DNA from: Cunninghamella blakesleeana
Lineage: Eukaryota > Mucoromycota > Mucoromycetes > Mucorales > Cunninghamellaceae
DNA length: 64,000 nucleotides
Reading direction: 5' to 3'
Assembly: GCA_017871115.1 (NCBI GenBank)
Contig: JAFCIZ010000002.1
Span: 3,989,501-4,053,500 of the forward strand
The notes beneath the pieces were generated by a model. That model was not told the DNA's origin. It did no database searches and saw only the letters and a program-made list of their open reading frames with translations. How positions within the stretch are numbered: the stretch's first letter is position 1; each line of letters begins with the position of its first letter. Position numbers and translations under genes: made by a program. This document shows, in pieces, positions 23,425 through 36,294 of the stretch.

Positions 23425-24014
23425 TTTTCAATTTTTTTTTTCATGCTCTTATTCCTTTATTTAGATTGATCAATATATATATTTATATATATATATATAT
23501 CGTAACCCTCATAACATATATAAAACTATATTAAATAAAATTGTATTTAGATTAGAGTAGTATTATAAAAACGGAATAATAAGAATGTTTGCAAATTTAA
23601 AAAAAAAATACAATTCTCTAAGAGAAAGAAAGTTTATTTTTTACTGTTTACACCAAAGGACCACATAACTCCAATTATATTCATTATGGGAAATTCTTAC
23701 TCTATAAAAAATTAAAATCATTTTTATCGATTCTTTTGATATTAATCATAACTATTAAATAATATTTGATTGATTTTTATTAATGGATGATGTGGATTTG
23801 AGTATAAAATTATATATATTACCCACTATTTACTTTTTTTATACTACATGATTATACTCCCTTTTTTTATTATTTTCATTAGGTATTTACAAACCTTTTG
23901 ATTAAATTTATTTTGTATTTATAAAAACTAAATATAAAAAAAATCTACTTTTATTGTATTATAATAGTAAAAAATATAATATAAATAAATAAATATCTAG
24001 AAGATACATCTAAT

Positions 24015-25071
24015 TTAACAAGATTGAGCAAGATCTTGAATTTTAATAGTTGGTTTTAATGATAAGCCACTGTTCATTATACCAAACGAACCTTCAACAC
24101 CACTACCTCTATATGGCTCATCGTAAGCAGAGAAATAAATAACATCAACACCTCGTTTTTTAGCTAAACATAAAACATCTTTCAAATATCTGAATATTAA
24201 AAATAAGAAAAAGTTAGTTACACTTAAAAATATATATATGATTTTTTTTTAAAAAAAAGAAAAAGTAACTCTTACTTTGCTTGATTTTCAGGAGAAGCAA
24301 CTGAAGGGCCAAAATTACTACCACTACCAGGCCAACCGGTTTCAGCAATTCTTACTTTTTTACCTTTAGCAACACTGACAACACTATCATAATGTTGAAA
24401 CAATGTTGTTGCGGCATCATTAATCTCGACACCTTCCCAATATGGAAAGGCATTCATCATGACAAAATCAACAGCATCAATTACTTCAGGTGTAAACGTA
24501 TAGAACACATCAGCCGTCGTAACAGAAACACCGTGAGGACCAACAATGGACTTGATTTGTTTGATGTAGTTTGCTAAATCATTTGGAGGAGTGTCTTTTC
24601 TATAAAGAACTTCGGATCCAACAATAATAGCTTCTACGTTTTTTAAATCATGGTTGGCTAAAAGGTTTTTCAACGCTTGTAATTCATTTTGAAAAGTATC
24701 AGGACGGTCGACCCACATTCCTAAGTAAATATTCATACCTGTTGAGTGGGCAGCTTCCAAAGCCAATGCACCTAGAATTATTTATATAATTAATACCATA
24801 TATTAATATATCTATAAAAAAGCATTTTTGGTTTTGGTTTTTGTTGCAGATTTATTTTTTTATTACTATTATTATTACCTTGATTACAAACACTTAATGA
24901 ATAACTTCTAACTCGGTTTGTGTACTTTTTAATAGCATTGAAATGATTAACGTACGTTTGCAATGGTGGACAATTATTTTGATCAATACCGAAGTTTAAT
25001 CCATAAAAATATTGTCCAAAACAATTGGATATAAATAATAATGATATGATGGTTAATTTGGAAAACATCAT
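24015..25071 (-). CDS. Secreted glycoside hydrolase family 17 beta-1,3-glucanase/transglycosylase
   Basis: Three exons (25071-24879, 24771-24276, 24189-24015) sum to 287 residues, typical for a bare GH17 catalytic domain. A signal peptide is visible (MMFSKLTIISLLFISNCFGQ), then the GH17 start YGLNFG. The proposed acid/base Glu lies in IIVGSEVLYR and the nucleophile Glu in IAETGWPGSGS, both classic GH17 signatures. The enzyme is expected to act on beta-1,3-glucan in the cell wall or outside the cell, in wall remodelling like Bgl2/Scw proteins. No GPI signal or Ser/Thr stalk is present, so it is probably soluble and secreted. Confidence 0.93.
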
Positions 25072-25664
25072 TCTTTTGTTAAATATAAAAAGATAGAAAT
25101 ATAAAGAGGAAAAAAAAATTTTGTTTTTTATATATATATTTTTTCTTGGTAAAACCTCCCCTTGTTTAAAAATGAGGTTTCAAGCAATTTTTTATACTTT
25201 ATTCATAGGACATGTCTCTCACATACATTGATTAGATTTTCCTAGTAGAAAAAAGAAAAACTTTTTAAAAAAAGATCCATTTCCTTATATATCAGGTAAC
25301 ACAGCCCTAATTTTAAAAGTAACCACGGATATTTTTAAAGTTATTATTTACACTTAATAGATATTTCAAACAAATGATAGATCTATAGCAAACCAATTTT
25401 ATATTTATCATAAATGATTATGAAAAAGAAAAACAATGATCCAAAGGTTTTTTAAACAAACAAATATATAATGAATTATCAGAATATATATATATATATA
25501 TATATAAATAGTTATTATTATGGTAAAAATGATATATTGAAAATGAATATTTTATATTGAAAAAAAAAAAAAAAGAAATATATAAATATATTATTGTTTA
25601 TCTACGAAATTAAATGAATATAGGTTCATTAAAATGTAATGATGTCTAATGGTAATAAGTGTTT

Positions 25665-25842
25665 TTATTCTTGTAAAGATTGTTCTTGATGAGGTTTAGC
25701 CCATTCCTTAGGGAAAACTAATTTTTTCTTTGGTTGTCTTAAATTAAGAGGGATATCTGCAAAAGTATCTTTGTCATCCTATTTTAAAATAAAAATAATA
25801 AAATATATTATCCAGATTAACTACCTATAAACAAGAATTCCT

Positions 25843-25875
<33 letters not shown>

Positions 25876-26561
25876 TACCTTTGCTTCTTTTAATAATTTA
25901 TTTAATATATCACCAACGTATTTTTTATTTTGTTTAAGGTGAGGAAACTTTTCACTTGATAAAATTAATTCATCCGTGTCAACATGATATCTTGGTCCAG
26001 CCAACAACAAAAATTTATGTCGTTCTACTTCGCTGAGCTTTAAATCTTCTACTTTAACAGATAATACTACTTTACGTTCTACTGGATGTCCTTCACCTAA
26101 ATAAGTATGAGTTTTATATTTAATAATATCCTTTGAAGTAGGAGGTACAAATGGTTTGGCATAAACTTTTAATATACAAATATATATAAAGAGAAAAATA
26201 ATGAAAAAATGAAAAAAGAAGAGAGAGTTAGATTTCTGTGTATTTATTATCATTATTATTATCTTTATTTTTTTTTTAATGCTATTTATTTTTTAAATAT
26301 TATTTAATAATATTTACCACTAAGTTTTGGTAATTCATATTTGGTTTTTCTAAGATATTGTCGTACTTCACGAATATTTTCAAAAAGTAAATGACCAATA
26401 GTAGTTTGATCGTCGAATTGAAATTTTTCCATTTGATCTACATCGAAAGGTTTATCAGCTTTTCTAAAACGACCTCCTTGTCTACCAGCCATAACAACAG
26501 TGGCCGATGAAAATAAGCGTACATTTATTGTTGAAGGTTTAATGGATTTTGAAAGTAACAT
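25665..26561 (-). CDS. RSM24: Mitochondrial small-subunit ribosomal protein mS35
   Basis: Three exons (26561-26318, 26165-25879, 25778-25665) give 214 residues. The N-terminus is a mitochondrial presequence type (MLLSKSIKPSTINVRLFSSA: basic, Ser-rich, no acids). The core matches mS35/Rsm24: GEGHPVERKVVLSVKVEDL, KFLLLAGPRYH and LKQNKKYVGDILNKLL. It is a structural protein of the mitochondrial 37S subunit. Exon phases close perfectly. Confidence 0.9.
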
Positions 26562-28099
26562 AATATATACACGAAAAAAAAAAATTAAAGAAAAAAAATA
26601 TTAACTCCAATTTCGAAGGGGTTGATCAAAAAAAAATTAAAATTAATAGCCAGACTTTTTAAGCCTGGGAGTAAAAGTACAAATTGACTGCTTTTCATTT
26701 TGAATGCTAGCTATAATAAAATGGAGCTCCAAACGAGTACCTGCATAAAAATAATATTATAATTACTCTGAGACTTGAAATTTTTTTTTATTTAATTCAG
26801 TAAATTTAGGTTTCTAACAAGTCGATAAATATTTCAATAGTCTTTCGAATATCTCAATACTAGTTAGTTTTTATTATCCTTTTGCCCAATATTTTTATTT
26901 TTTATTTTATAATTAGGTTAGGTTTTTATCTTTAAACATAGTATATATATAGCCTACCCTTATAAATATAAATGTACTTTTTATTATGTATTAATGTATT
27001 ATAAATTTGTTAAAAATAATGATATTTTGCATATACATTAGAACCAGTTCCAAAATAGACCTGCTCGCTGGCTTTGTATACGTTCACATAATTTTTTATT
27101 TTGTTGATTTTAACGCAAACCATATCCATCTATCCGTATATATATATATATATACATATTAATCGAAATAATTTTACATAATATGATTTCTATAAATGAT
27201 TTATACGCATTGATTATAAATAAAAACAGTACTCATAGAAAATAGGTTACACGTACGTGCGTGTGTTTTTTTATTTTATGCCCTCATTTTCGTTACACAA
27301 GCGTTTTTTATACGCTTTTCTACAGTAAAGAATAAGGGACGTTTATCGAACATCGTGGCATTTCCAAGATTTTTTATAGACAGAAATAGTTTACAGATTC
27401 CCAAGATTGAATGTAAAGAAATAGGAAATTTAATATAAATATGGTTATAAGAGCTAGTCTATTATTGGAACTTCATGTTTTGCACAGATTTTTTTAAATT
27501 AAAATCACACAAAATTCCCACTTGTATACCAGTTTTAAAAATAAAAATTATAAAAACGTCAAACCATTATAAGTATTATTCATAATATACTTACTGTTAT
27601 AATAATATAATTAGAAGTCCATTTAATAAATAAATAAATAAATATAAGGCATTATTCCATAAGTATCTTCGTTAAGTATGTATAATGAATCTCACAGTAA
27701 ATATATATTTTGTCTTTTATTTTAATTTAACTTAATTAAATATTGTACAAAAAGTAACATCATATTACCAGTGGTATTTAAAAAAAATTTTAAGAATAAC
27801 ATAAATGTATGGGATCCACATCTTTGTCTAACGTATCGAACTTCTTGCTTTATTTTTATTTAATAATTTTCCTATTATGAACTAATTCAACTAACTATAT
27901 AAAGTATTATAAAGTACAGATCATTAAATAATTTTAACTATTCGTCTAGAGCCATATATACATATATATATACAATATAAACACGTCGTTTTTTTTTTAA
28001 AAAAAAAAAAAACAAGAGTTGAAGAATCATATTCACCAAAAGATCTTGTGCCCCTATTTTCTACATTTTCGTTACACGATATTTTGTGGAAATAAATTT

Positions 28100-28211
28100 C
28101 TGTGAATTTATTGTGCAAGTGAACAACACCACTGAGAATACATTGTGCGGATGAACGATGCTGTAATATTTTTGCGGGGAAAAGAAGGCTGTGAATTCAT
28201 TGTGATTTCGG
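28100..28211. repeat. Three degenerate direct repeats upstream of the ML-domain gene
   Basis: CTGTGAATTTATTGTGCAAG (28100), CTGAGAATACATTGTGCGGA (28132) and CTGTGAATTCATTGTGATTT (28189) share the pattern CTGnGAATnnATTGTG. They lie 290-380 nt before the start codon and could be activator sites. Confidence 0.45.
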
Positions 28212-28412
28212 CTATTATAAAAAGATATTTCTCTAAAAGTAAATTAAAAATAAAAATAAAAATAAAAGCGATTGTATAACAATTAATATAACTTACTTTC
28301 GTGTAATACTTATTAATGATTTTGTAAATTTGTGTATACACACGTTATTCAGATGACCTTCTCGCTAGTTGACATGTTCAATTTAAGTTCAAAAACGGGG
28401 AGATCAAAAACT

Positions 28413-28419
28413 ATATAAG
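28413..28419 (+). promoter_or_regulatory. TATA box of the ML-domain gene
   Basis: A canonical TATATAA followed by GAGGC lies 64-70 nt before the ATG at 28483, a fitting distance for a strongly expressed gene. Confidence 0.6.
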
Positions 28420-28482
28420 AGGCATGAAAGGCGAAAAAATTCAGAAATAAAATTAAAAAATCAAGCTCTCTTCTCTTTAAAA

Positions 28483-29031
28483 ATGAAATTCTTAACCTCT
28501 TCTCTTGCTGTCCTTGTCTTAGCTACTTTGTCTAGTGCTAGTGTCGTCCCTAAATCTACCATTGTTGCTACATCTGACTTCACCATCTGTAGTAGTACTC
28601 CTGCTAATGACCTTTTAACGTAAGAGAGAGAGAAAAAGAAAACATTGGATTTTATTTACTTTTTTAATAATATAACTTCTTTTTATTTCTTTAGCGTTAC
28701 CTCTGCCGATTACAATCCTAAACCTCCAGTCCCTGGTCAAACTATTAAAGTAGATGTTGCTGGTGAATTGAAGGAATCCATTGCTGATGGTGCTACAATT
28801 AAAGTAGCAGTCAATGCAGGTATCTTGACTGTATGGCAAAAAACCTACGACCTTTGTGATGAAGCTGCCAAGTTGGGTCAAAACTGTCCCATCGCCCCAG
28901 GTCCTCAACAATTCAGCGTTACTGACACTGTCCCATCCATCCTCCCCCCTGGTACTTACACATTGAAGGCTGTAGCAACCACCGTTACTGGTCAATCAAT
29001 CACCTGTATCACTCAACAATTCACTGTTTAA
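28483..29031 (+). CDS. Secreted ML-domain (NPC2-like / PG-PI transfer) lipid-binding protein
   Basis: Two exons (28483-28619, 28695-29031) encode 157 residues. A signal peptide (MKFLTSSLAVLVLATLSSAS) is followed by an ML/MD-2-related lipid-recognition domain. The cysteines follow the family pattern (DFTICSS, LCDEAAKLGQNCPI, SITCITQQF), and PPGTYTLKAVA is a typical late strand. Members bind sterol or phospholipid in a beta-sandwich cavity, and fungal forms are secreted or vacuolar (NPC2-type sterol transfer). Codon use is C-rich (ATC, GTC, ACC), like RPS21 and unlike the neighbours, and a clean TATA box lies upstream, so strong expression is likely. Ligand unknown. Confidence 0.88.
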
Positions 29032-30921
29032 AGTCAAATTATTATTTGATTTTTTTAAAGAATATTATATTACAATTGTGTCTTTTTAACTACATGGGTA
29101 ATTTTTTACATTTATGTATGTAGTTAGTTTTGTTATTCTTTTTATCACTATTATTAACATTTTATGTTTAATAAAATTTTTAAAATATTATTAACATAAG
29201 ATATATATATGTATATTAAGTCTTATTCATAAATGGCACTTTTTACTTATTCCACAAAAGGATTGAGAAGACAATATAAACTACAACATACTTCTAAAAT
29301 CAGGACATGCTCTCTTCAATATTCTTTAAAAAAAAAAATACAGTGTTTCGGGGCATATCCAAATATAAAAGTTTAACTGTTACTTTTATTTACCAACTTC
29401 TTGTGTTGATTGATTTTTTTAATTTTTCTTGTATATGTTAATTATTTCACTTCTTTTTATTTGGCTCATAAGCTTTTTTTATTATTATTTTTGCTTATAT
29501 ATAAAACAAAGATTGAAAATTTATTAAAAAAAAAAAAAAAAAAAAAGCAAGGTAATATCATTAGGGTAATGACTAATTTGGATAATAACTTGGTAGATAA
29601 AATTATTAAAAGATCTTGAGTCAATCTAATAAAATCGAATGATATGTAGATTAAAATGGGAGATTCTATTAATATATATAATGTTACTATGTATCACATC
29701 ACTTCAGTAATTAGAGGTGACATAAAGTATTAAAAAAGCAATATTATTTATTTTATTATATTTATAACCTAATTTTATAATATATATAAACAAACACGCA
29801 CATATTTATATATGTATTATATTGAATAGTCACTAAAAAATTGTTTGAAATAATAAACTTTTTGAATAAATAGGTTTTGAAATGAAAATATTTTTTTTGC
29901 TTATAGGTATTAATTTTTAATTTTTACCCTGTTTAAGTTTACTTCTTCATTTACGCATTCTGCTGATATTATTTATGGCTAATATACTTCCATATTGTGA
30001 GCAAAAAAATTCTATATATAGAAACAATCACTGCGCTTTTAAAATATTTGTTTTTTTGTATAATTTGCATATTGGATGATATTTTTTTATTTTTAAGTAT
30101 TTTTATTTTTTTTATTTTTTTATTTTTTTATTTTTTTATTTTTTTATTTTTTTATTTTTTTATTTTTTTATTTTTTTCGGGATATCAAGTGATCTTATCA
30201 TCCTTATAAAGAAATATTTTATAATAAATGATATTATAATTTTGCAACAAATGTTTTCTGTGGTTCCTGGTTTTTAAAGCTTTGTGAAAAAGATATATAT
30301 TAGTATTTTTATATTTGTATTTTAGGATAACAAGTTTATAGACCTGATTATACTTTAAGGTATCGTCAATATGGCTTAATTTTATTTGTATTAAATGTAT
30401 CTACAAAGTTATTATTAATATTTCAATATTATTACTATTATTACTGCACAAAAAAGCATCGTGAGAGTAAATGAAAAGTGATGTCTGAATATGAAAAAAA
30501 CCATCATTTATTACTTACAAAACACCAAAGAAACGATCTTTTAGATTACAGTAATAATATTTAAATATCATACTTTATTATTATTTTCATTAATATATAT
30601 CAATTTGTTTTATTTTATTACATATATATGTATATATTCATATTTAAATAATAATATCTCCTTTATATTAATTTTATTTTACAGTAAAGTAACTTTTTTT
30701 AAAAAAAATCTGTAGACTCCGATTTTTTTAATTTTTTGAGAAATTCAATTTTTTTTACACGCATCTTTTTTTTGTTCTTATACTTTTTTTTTTTTTTTTT
30801 TTTTCCATCCATAACTATTCTTTTTAATAAATATATTTATATATAATAACAACAACAACGAAATATTATATATATATATATATATATAAATTATTTATTA
30901 TTTATTATTTTAAAATAAAAT
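29032..30921. other. 1.9 kb spacer with simple repeats
   Basis: No gene seen. It contains an A run near 29525-29546, a TTTTTTA satellite (about 30106-30176) and A/T tracts. GACTCCGATTTTTTT (about 30715-30729) lies 200 nt before the MAPKK start. Short open frames here are low-complexity and judged non-coding. Confidence 0.5.
30106..30176. repeat. (TTTTTTA)n heptamer satellite
   Basis: Roughly ten near-perfect tandem copies of a heptamer TTTTTTA in the spacer upstream of the MAPKK gene. Confidence 0.85.
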
Positions 30922-32451
30922 ATGTTATCTAATAAGCCGGCTATTAGAAAAAAAAGAAATTTTAAAAATTTAGCCTTGGAAGATTCACCATTAGTATTGC
31001 AAGCTAAAAAAATAGAAGATGATTATAAATTACTATGTGATCAACTTGGAGACTTGGAAATTGGTCTTGAACTTCAATTAGATTTACACCCTGATGAATT
31101 TAAAACTGTACAAGAGCTTGGTCGTGGTAATGGTGGTACTGTATATAAAGTGGAACATGAAAGAACAGGTACAATTATGGCGCGAAAGGTAAAGAGGGGA
31201 AAATATATATAATATATATGCCTTCTTTTTAATATATATACATAAATATACATGTTCTAAAAATTAATTCATTACTATTTATATATTACTATTATTATTA
31301 TTACTATTATTATTATTATTTAAGGTGATCCATGTTGATGCAAATATTAATATTAGAAAGCAGATAATGAGGGAGTTACAGTTTATGCATGATTGCAATT
31401 CAAAACATATAGTCAGCTTTTATGGGGCCTTTATGAGTGGTAGTGATATATCTATTTGTATGGAATTTATGGAGGTAGGATCCCTTGATAAAATTTATAA
31501 AAAACATGGGCCAATACCTTTAGATGTACTATCAATGATTGTTTATGCTGTAAGTTAGTGATCTTAGTAAAATAAAGTAAAAGTATAACAACAATATATG
31601 GAAATATGCGAAAGATAACATCATTAATTAAACCTATATTATATCAGATTGTGGATGGGCTAATTTATTTATATGACGAACATCGTATAGTACACCGAGG
31701 TGAATATATATTTTATATTTATTATTTTTAGTTTCTTTTTTTTTTTTAAAAAAAAAATACTTTTTTAACATTGTTTACCAATTCTATTGTATTTTATTTT
31801 TAAGATTTAAAGCCATCTAACGTACTTATCAATTCTAAAGGTCAAGTCAAACTATGTGATTTTGGCGTATCTGGTCAATTAATCGATTCTTTAGCTGATA
31901 CTTTTGTTGGAACAAGTTCCTATATGAGTCCCGAGAGAATATTGGGTTCGCCCTATTCAGTCAAATCTGATGTATGGTCGTGTGGTATCATGATATTGGA
32001 GCTGGCCACTGGTAAATTTCCTTTTCCTCCTGATGGTGATACTTCCTTATCTATTTTTGAAATGCTACAACATATTGTAAACGAACCAGTACCTACCTTC
32101 CCAGATGATGGCTCTGATAAATACCCTCCTCAATTAGTAGATTTTGTTGGTCAATGGTAAATGTAGTCATATATAAAATTAATATATATATAAATTAATA
32201 TAATAAAAGAGCTAACCTTTTTTGAATTAATTATCATATTTAGTTTGATAAAGGACGCAAAATTACGAGCAACACCAAGTGATTTGATGGTAATAATATT
32301 CGATAACTACAATGTTAATATAATATAATGCTTATTATCGTTATTAACGGTAATACTACTTTTTTTATTTTTATAATAGAATCATGAGTATTTGAAATCA
32401 GTACAAAAGGAAAAGTGTGATCTACAAAAATGGGCTCAATCAATTTCTTAA
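30922..32451 (+). CDS. MAP kinase kinase, Ste7/Byr1/MEK type
   Basis: Six exons (30922-31188, 31325-31549, 31648-31699, 31805-32156, 32244-32289, 32380-32451) give 337 residues, a compact MAPKK. Kinase motifs are complete: glycine loop GRGNGGTVYKV, catalytic Lys in ARKVIHV, HRDLKPSN, DFG in CDFGVSGQL, the activation-loop phospho-sites S and T in DSLADTFVGTSSYMSPERI, and SDVWSCGIM. The activation loop is closest to Ste7/MEK, so the substrate is probably a Fus3/Kss1/ERK-type kinase. The N-terminus carries a likely MAPK-docking D-site (RKKRNFKNLAL). The pathway (mating, filamentous growth) is inferred from the family. Confidence 0.93.
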
Positions 32452-32862
32452 TACACTGCTTCATTTTGGAAATAGCCGTACCTTTTATATACTAACTGTT
32501 ATTATTTATATAATCCTATTTCATTTTTATCGTACCCTTTTTTTTTAGCTTTTCTTTCCTGCCATATATTGCTATTTATACCTTTCATTTTTATTATTAT
32601 GATTATTATTAAAATTAAACAATTGTTATAATATTACGATTTTCATATTTATACACATACAAAAAAAAAGAGAAAGAGAAAGAATATATATATATATATA
32701 TATATATAATATCATTATACAAACGTTAAATTATGAGCAAATCACTGATATGCTTACATATATGTTTTAATCAGAATACATATATTTTTTATATATGTAT
32801 TGAAATAGCAAAATATATAGGGTGTGAAAATATAATGATGATAAATATAAATAAAAAAGAGA

Positions 32863-35296
32863 TTATAAAGGACCATTATCATATTCATTTGGGTTGCCAT
32901 TTCCGTCATTACTAATTCCATCAACATTGCTTTCATTATTGTTATAATTATTACTATTATCATTATTATTACTGTTGATGCTGTTGTTATATATGACAGG
33001 ATCAATGAACTCTTCTTGTTTACGATTAAAAAGGCCACCCCAGTACTGCACATGATTAGCATCAGGAAATAAAACACCACCGCCATCTACCAAATCTAAA
33101 TCTTTCTTTGGATCATAGAGTTCATTTTTATATTTATCTGCATTTGTATTAATGTCGTCCCAAATGCTATAAGTTTTAGACTGTGGAGAATTCAAAGTTC
33201 TGTCAGCTTCACAATTAAATAAAAAGGTACCATATTGACAAGCATAAACATGGTAGTGAAGATCTATAAGCAGTCGTTCATTAAATTCAAATCTTGTTGG
33301 GTGTTGTTGGATTAATTGGTAAACACAGTCCAAAAATTGATGGAATACCGGGCTAGTTTCTTTTTGATAATAATTGGATTTGTAAAACTTATTTTGCATA
33401 TCTTTTATAGTATTAGTTGCTGCATTCCCACCTGTATTTGATAAATTGACAAAATATTTTTCATTCGATAAATGTCCACATCGATCCGCAAATTTATGTC
33501 CAAATGATACCCATTCTTTTTCTATTAATACTTCAAACCCACGTAAGGTTCGATAATATGGATCCAAACATAGCTCACTTATAGATACTAATTGTGCCGT
33601 CCTGTCCCATCCGTCTGAGCAATGTACTAGTACATGTGAGTTATAAACATGAATGTTTTTTACAATAGTTAAAGTGCCATCTACTAGTGTGCTAATATGT
33701 CTAAGCCAGTTTGATTTCTGTAACCCAGCTCTATTCACTTGTCCATTTGTATCTGTACCTTGCATTGCTTAAAAAAAGGGATAGCAAAAGGAAAAGAAAT
33801 GTTATTATAATTGCTTTTTTTATTTATTTTCGTAGAATAATTGCTTTTTATTTTAGTTTACCTTCACTTAATTTTGCCAAACTATCTCTCATGACATGAA
33901 TATTATCTATAGCAATATAAATTTTCTTACAATTCCGATAATTGTCCATATTTTCAGTACCAGCTCCACGAGCAACGTTTCCCATAGCGTTAGCCATCGG
34001 TCTTGCATCCACAATCATATTTGCTGCAGTTGACCCATATATAGTTTTTCCATTGGGTGCTGTAGGTACATTAGATGCAAAAATTGCTTCAATTAATTTT
34101 TCATCTTGAATAGATCTTGCTTGTTTAAATCCCACCATAGGCTGACTACTACGAGTGATGGTTGCCTTATACACATATAAATATAGACCGATTAATACAT
34201 ATATATATATATACTTTTTTTGTTCATAGCCCTTCTTTATTATTTCTATTGCAGTTAATTTATTATTATTATTACCATATTATGCCAATGTAAGTACGAT
34301 AATGCTGGTATTCTAGCTTTGCTTCGATATTTTGCCGCATAATTTAAAACATTATCACTAATTTTTGTTGGAACGACTAGTGTTCTAGGATAAGTTTTTG
34401 AGTACTAAAAATCAAAATAAAAAAGAAAATGGAAGTTAAAGAAACTATAAAACATTTTTATTTTATTTTATTTTAGTTCAATTTTTTTTTTTTTACTGAA
34501 TAATCACGATTTATAGTTGTAAAACGCCATGCATCAGTTTTAATGCCAACACCCATTCTTGCATACTCTTGAAGAGGGTCATATATTTTCCATCCGTCAG
34601 TACAAGTAAAAGAATTGCATGGCTGATAGCTGTATGCATACAGCTGATCAGTTGAACCTAAACATTTAAAAAATTAAAAAAAAAAAAGATCAATCACTTA
34701 CTTTTAAAAAAAATGGCCATATTTTTTTATATTTTATGTAAAAAAAAAAGGGGGAAATTATCGTTATGTACTTATACAAGTTAATTTTTGAATACTATCA
34801 AAAACATCTTGAGCTTCACCATCTTTAAGTAAGGCTATGGTTACAATTAAAAAATCTCGACATCGAATGGTTAAGGGATATCTACCAGATTGTAAAGAAG
34901 GTGGTTTTCTTTCAACGGTATGAATAATTGGATAGGGTATCTATTGTTTTCAGAGATATAAAAAAAATTAAAAAAAGTTAAAACATTATATAAATATAAA
35001 AATTGTGCAGAATTTTATATATCTATAAATAAAAATTACCCATAGTTCACCATCAGCATGATTAAAGATTAAATTATGTACAGTAAGATGAAGAGTTCCG
35101 TTGATAATTTCTTGCCCTTTTTCCAGTTGAACATCTGAAACCTTTTTAGTTTAAAATCAAATGTAGCTTTTCAGTATTGTATTACTATTCCTTCACATTT
35201 TCTTTAAATAAAAAAAAAACTCTTATATATTTTATTTTATACTATTTTATTGTTTACCTGGGTTATTTTTAATAAATCAATACGACTTTGATGCAT
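32863..35296 (-). CDS. YMR1: Myotubularin-family phosphoinositide 3-phosphatase
   Basis: Multi-exon gene starting MHQSRIDLLKITQ (first exon 35296-35258). An N-terminal PH-GRAM region (GTLHLTVHNLIFNH, IPYPIIHTVERKP, RCRDFLIVT) is followed by the myotubularin phosphatase domain (DGWKIYDPLQEYARMG, YPRTLVVPTKIS, RIPALSYLHW). The active site HCSDGWDRT has the Cys and Arg of the CX5R loop intact, so the enzyme should be active. Downstream blocks GFEVLIEKEWVSFGHKFADR and SPVFHQFLDCVYQL are typical. It removes the 3-phosphate from PI3P and PI(3,5)P2 on endosomal and vacuolar membranes. The tail is an Asn/Ser low-complexity stretch. Confidence 0.95.
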
Positions 35297-36294
35297 AGGT
35301 AGTAATAAATTTAGTTAAGTTATAAAAAGCGAATTTCCAATGATATAATAGATGAAGCTGAATAAAATCTATTATAACTATATAATATATTTATATGCTT
35401 ATGTTGAATGAATCCTCTTAAATGCAATAAAATTTTTTTGAAATAAAGTATTACGTATACTTTATGGATATTAAAGAAGTGTGAGAAGCTAAAAAGATAG
35501 GTTGATAGGGAATCACAGATAAATGTATATATATATAAATATAAATATAAATATAAAACCTTGTATAAAATATTTATATAAAATCAACTGAAAAAAATAA
35601 CTATAATAATAATCCCAATAGTAATGAAATGATATATATTTATATATACATATATTAAATACTAGAATAAAGTAGTAATGATTATATGTATATTAAGCAT
35701 ATATTTAGAAAGAAAAATAAAACAAAATAGGAAAGAAAAGGAAACGAACCACCCAATTTTTTTACTCTATTATTTAAAACTCCGAGTTTTTTTTTGCAAA
35801 CGCGAAAATTCATTTCTTTAATAATAAATACCATGAAAACAAGGTACTAAAAATATGCTTGAACATGAATTGGATAAAAATTAATTTAGTATGATAATTT
35901 GAAGGATACTTTATTTAATCTATGTTTGTTAAATATAAAAATTAGGATTTAAAAATTCATTGAGATCATGCTTGAAATTCAAATACAGCACATTGTGACA
36001 CGTGATTTTTTTATTTAATTTTTTTCTAGTAAAAATTTTTACCCTCGTTCTCTTTTTATTAAATATTTATATATACTTACATATATATATACTATACATG
36101 TATATACCTCTCTAATGTGTAATTAGTCAATAATAAATCATTAGGATAAATTTAAAATAGAAAATATACATATATATATATATATATTTACTTATTTTAA
36201 CTGTTCTTGAGTATAACTTTTAATAATCATATCATTAAATATAAATTTTCAAAAAAATAAAATACCTTATTACACTTACAAAAAATTAATAATA
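35297..36294. other. Divergent spacer YMR1 / GPI14
   Basis: No gene seen in 1 kb. Around 35776-35806 it holds AAAACTCCGAGTTTTT followed by AAACGCGAAAA (MCB-like core), the only GC-containing cluster in the spacer and therefore the best candidate for a shared promoter element. AT runs lie near 35530, 35650 and 36170. Confidence 0.4.

Larger units (their letters stand above)
26562..28482. other. 1.9 kb spacer upstream of the ML-domain gene
   Basis: No gene seen. It holds AT runs (about 27138-27155 and 27952-27974), an A/T palindrome near 27990-28012, three degenerate copies of a CTGTGAATTCATTGTG-like sequence (28100, 28132, 28189), and a TATA box (28413-28419) for the next gene. Confidence 0.5.

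Noticed and set aside
27924..28341. Two minus-strand frames in the spacer before the ML-domain gene
   Set aside because: Short, overlapping poly-T derived Phe/Lys runs, and overlapping the degenerate promoter repeats; no family resemblance.
28615..28995. 126-codon open frame on the minus strand
   Set aside because: It lies antisense to the second exon of the ML-domain gene, whose signal peptide, Cys pattern, splice sites and codon bias are convincing; the antisense frame shows no domain.
30106..30176. CRISPR-like array
   Set aside because: Direct heptamer repeats without spacers in a eukaryotic genome; simply a microsatellite.
29410..30209. Two short hydrophobic plus-strand frames
   Set aside because: They consist of poly-A/T and TTTTTTA satellite translated as Phe/Leu/Ile/Lys; no conserved motif or splice structure.
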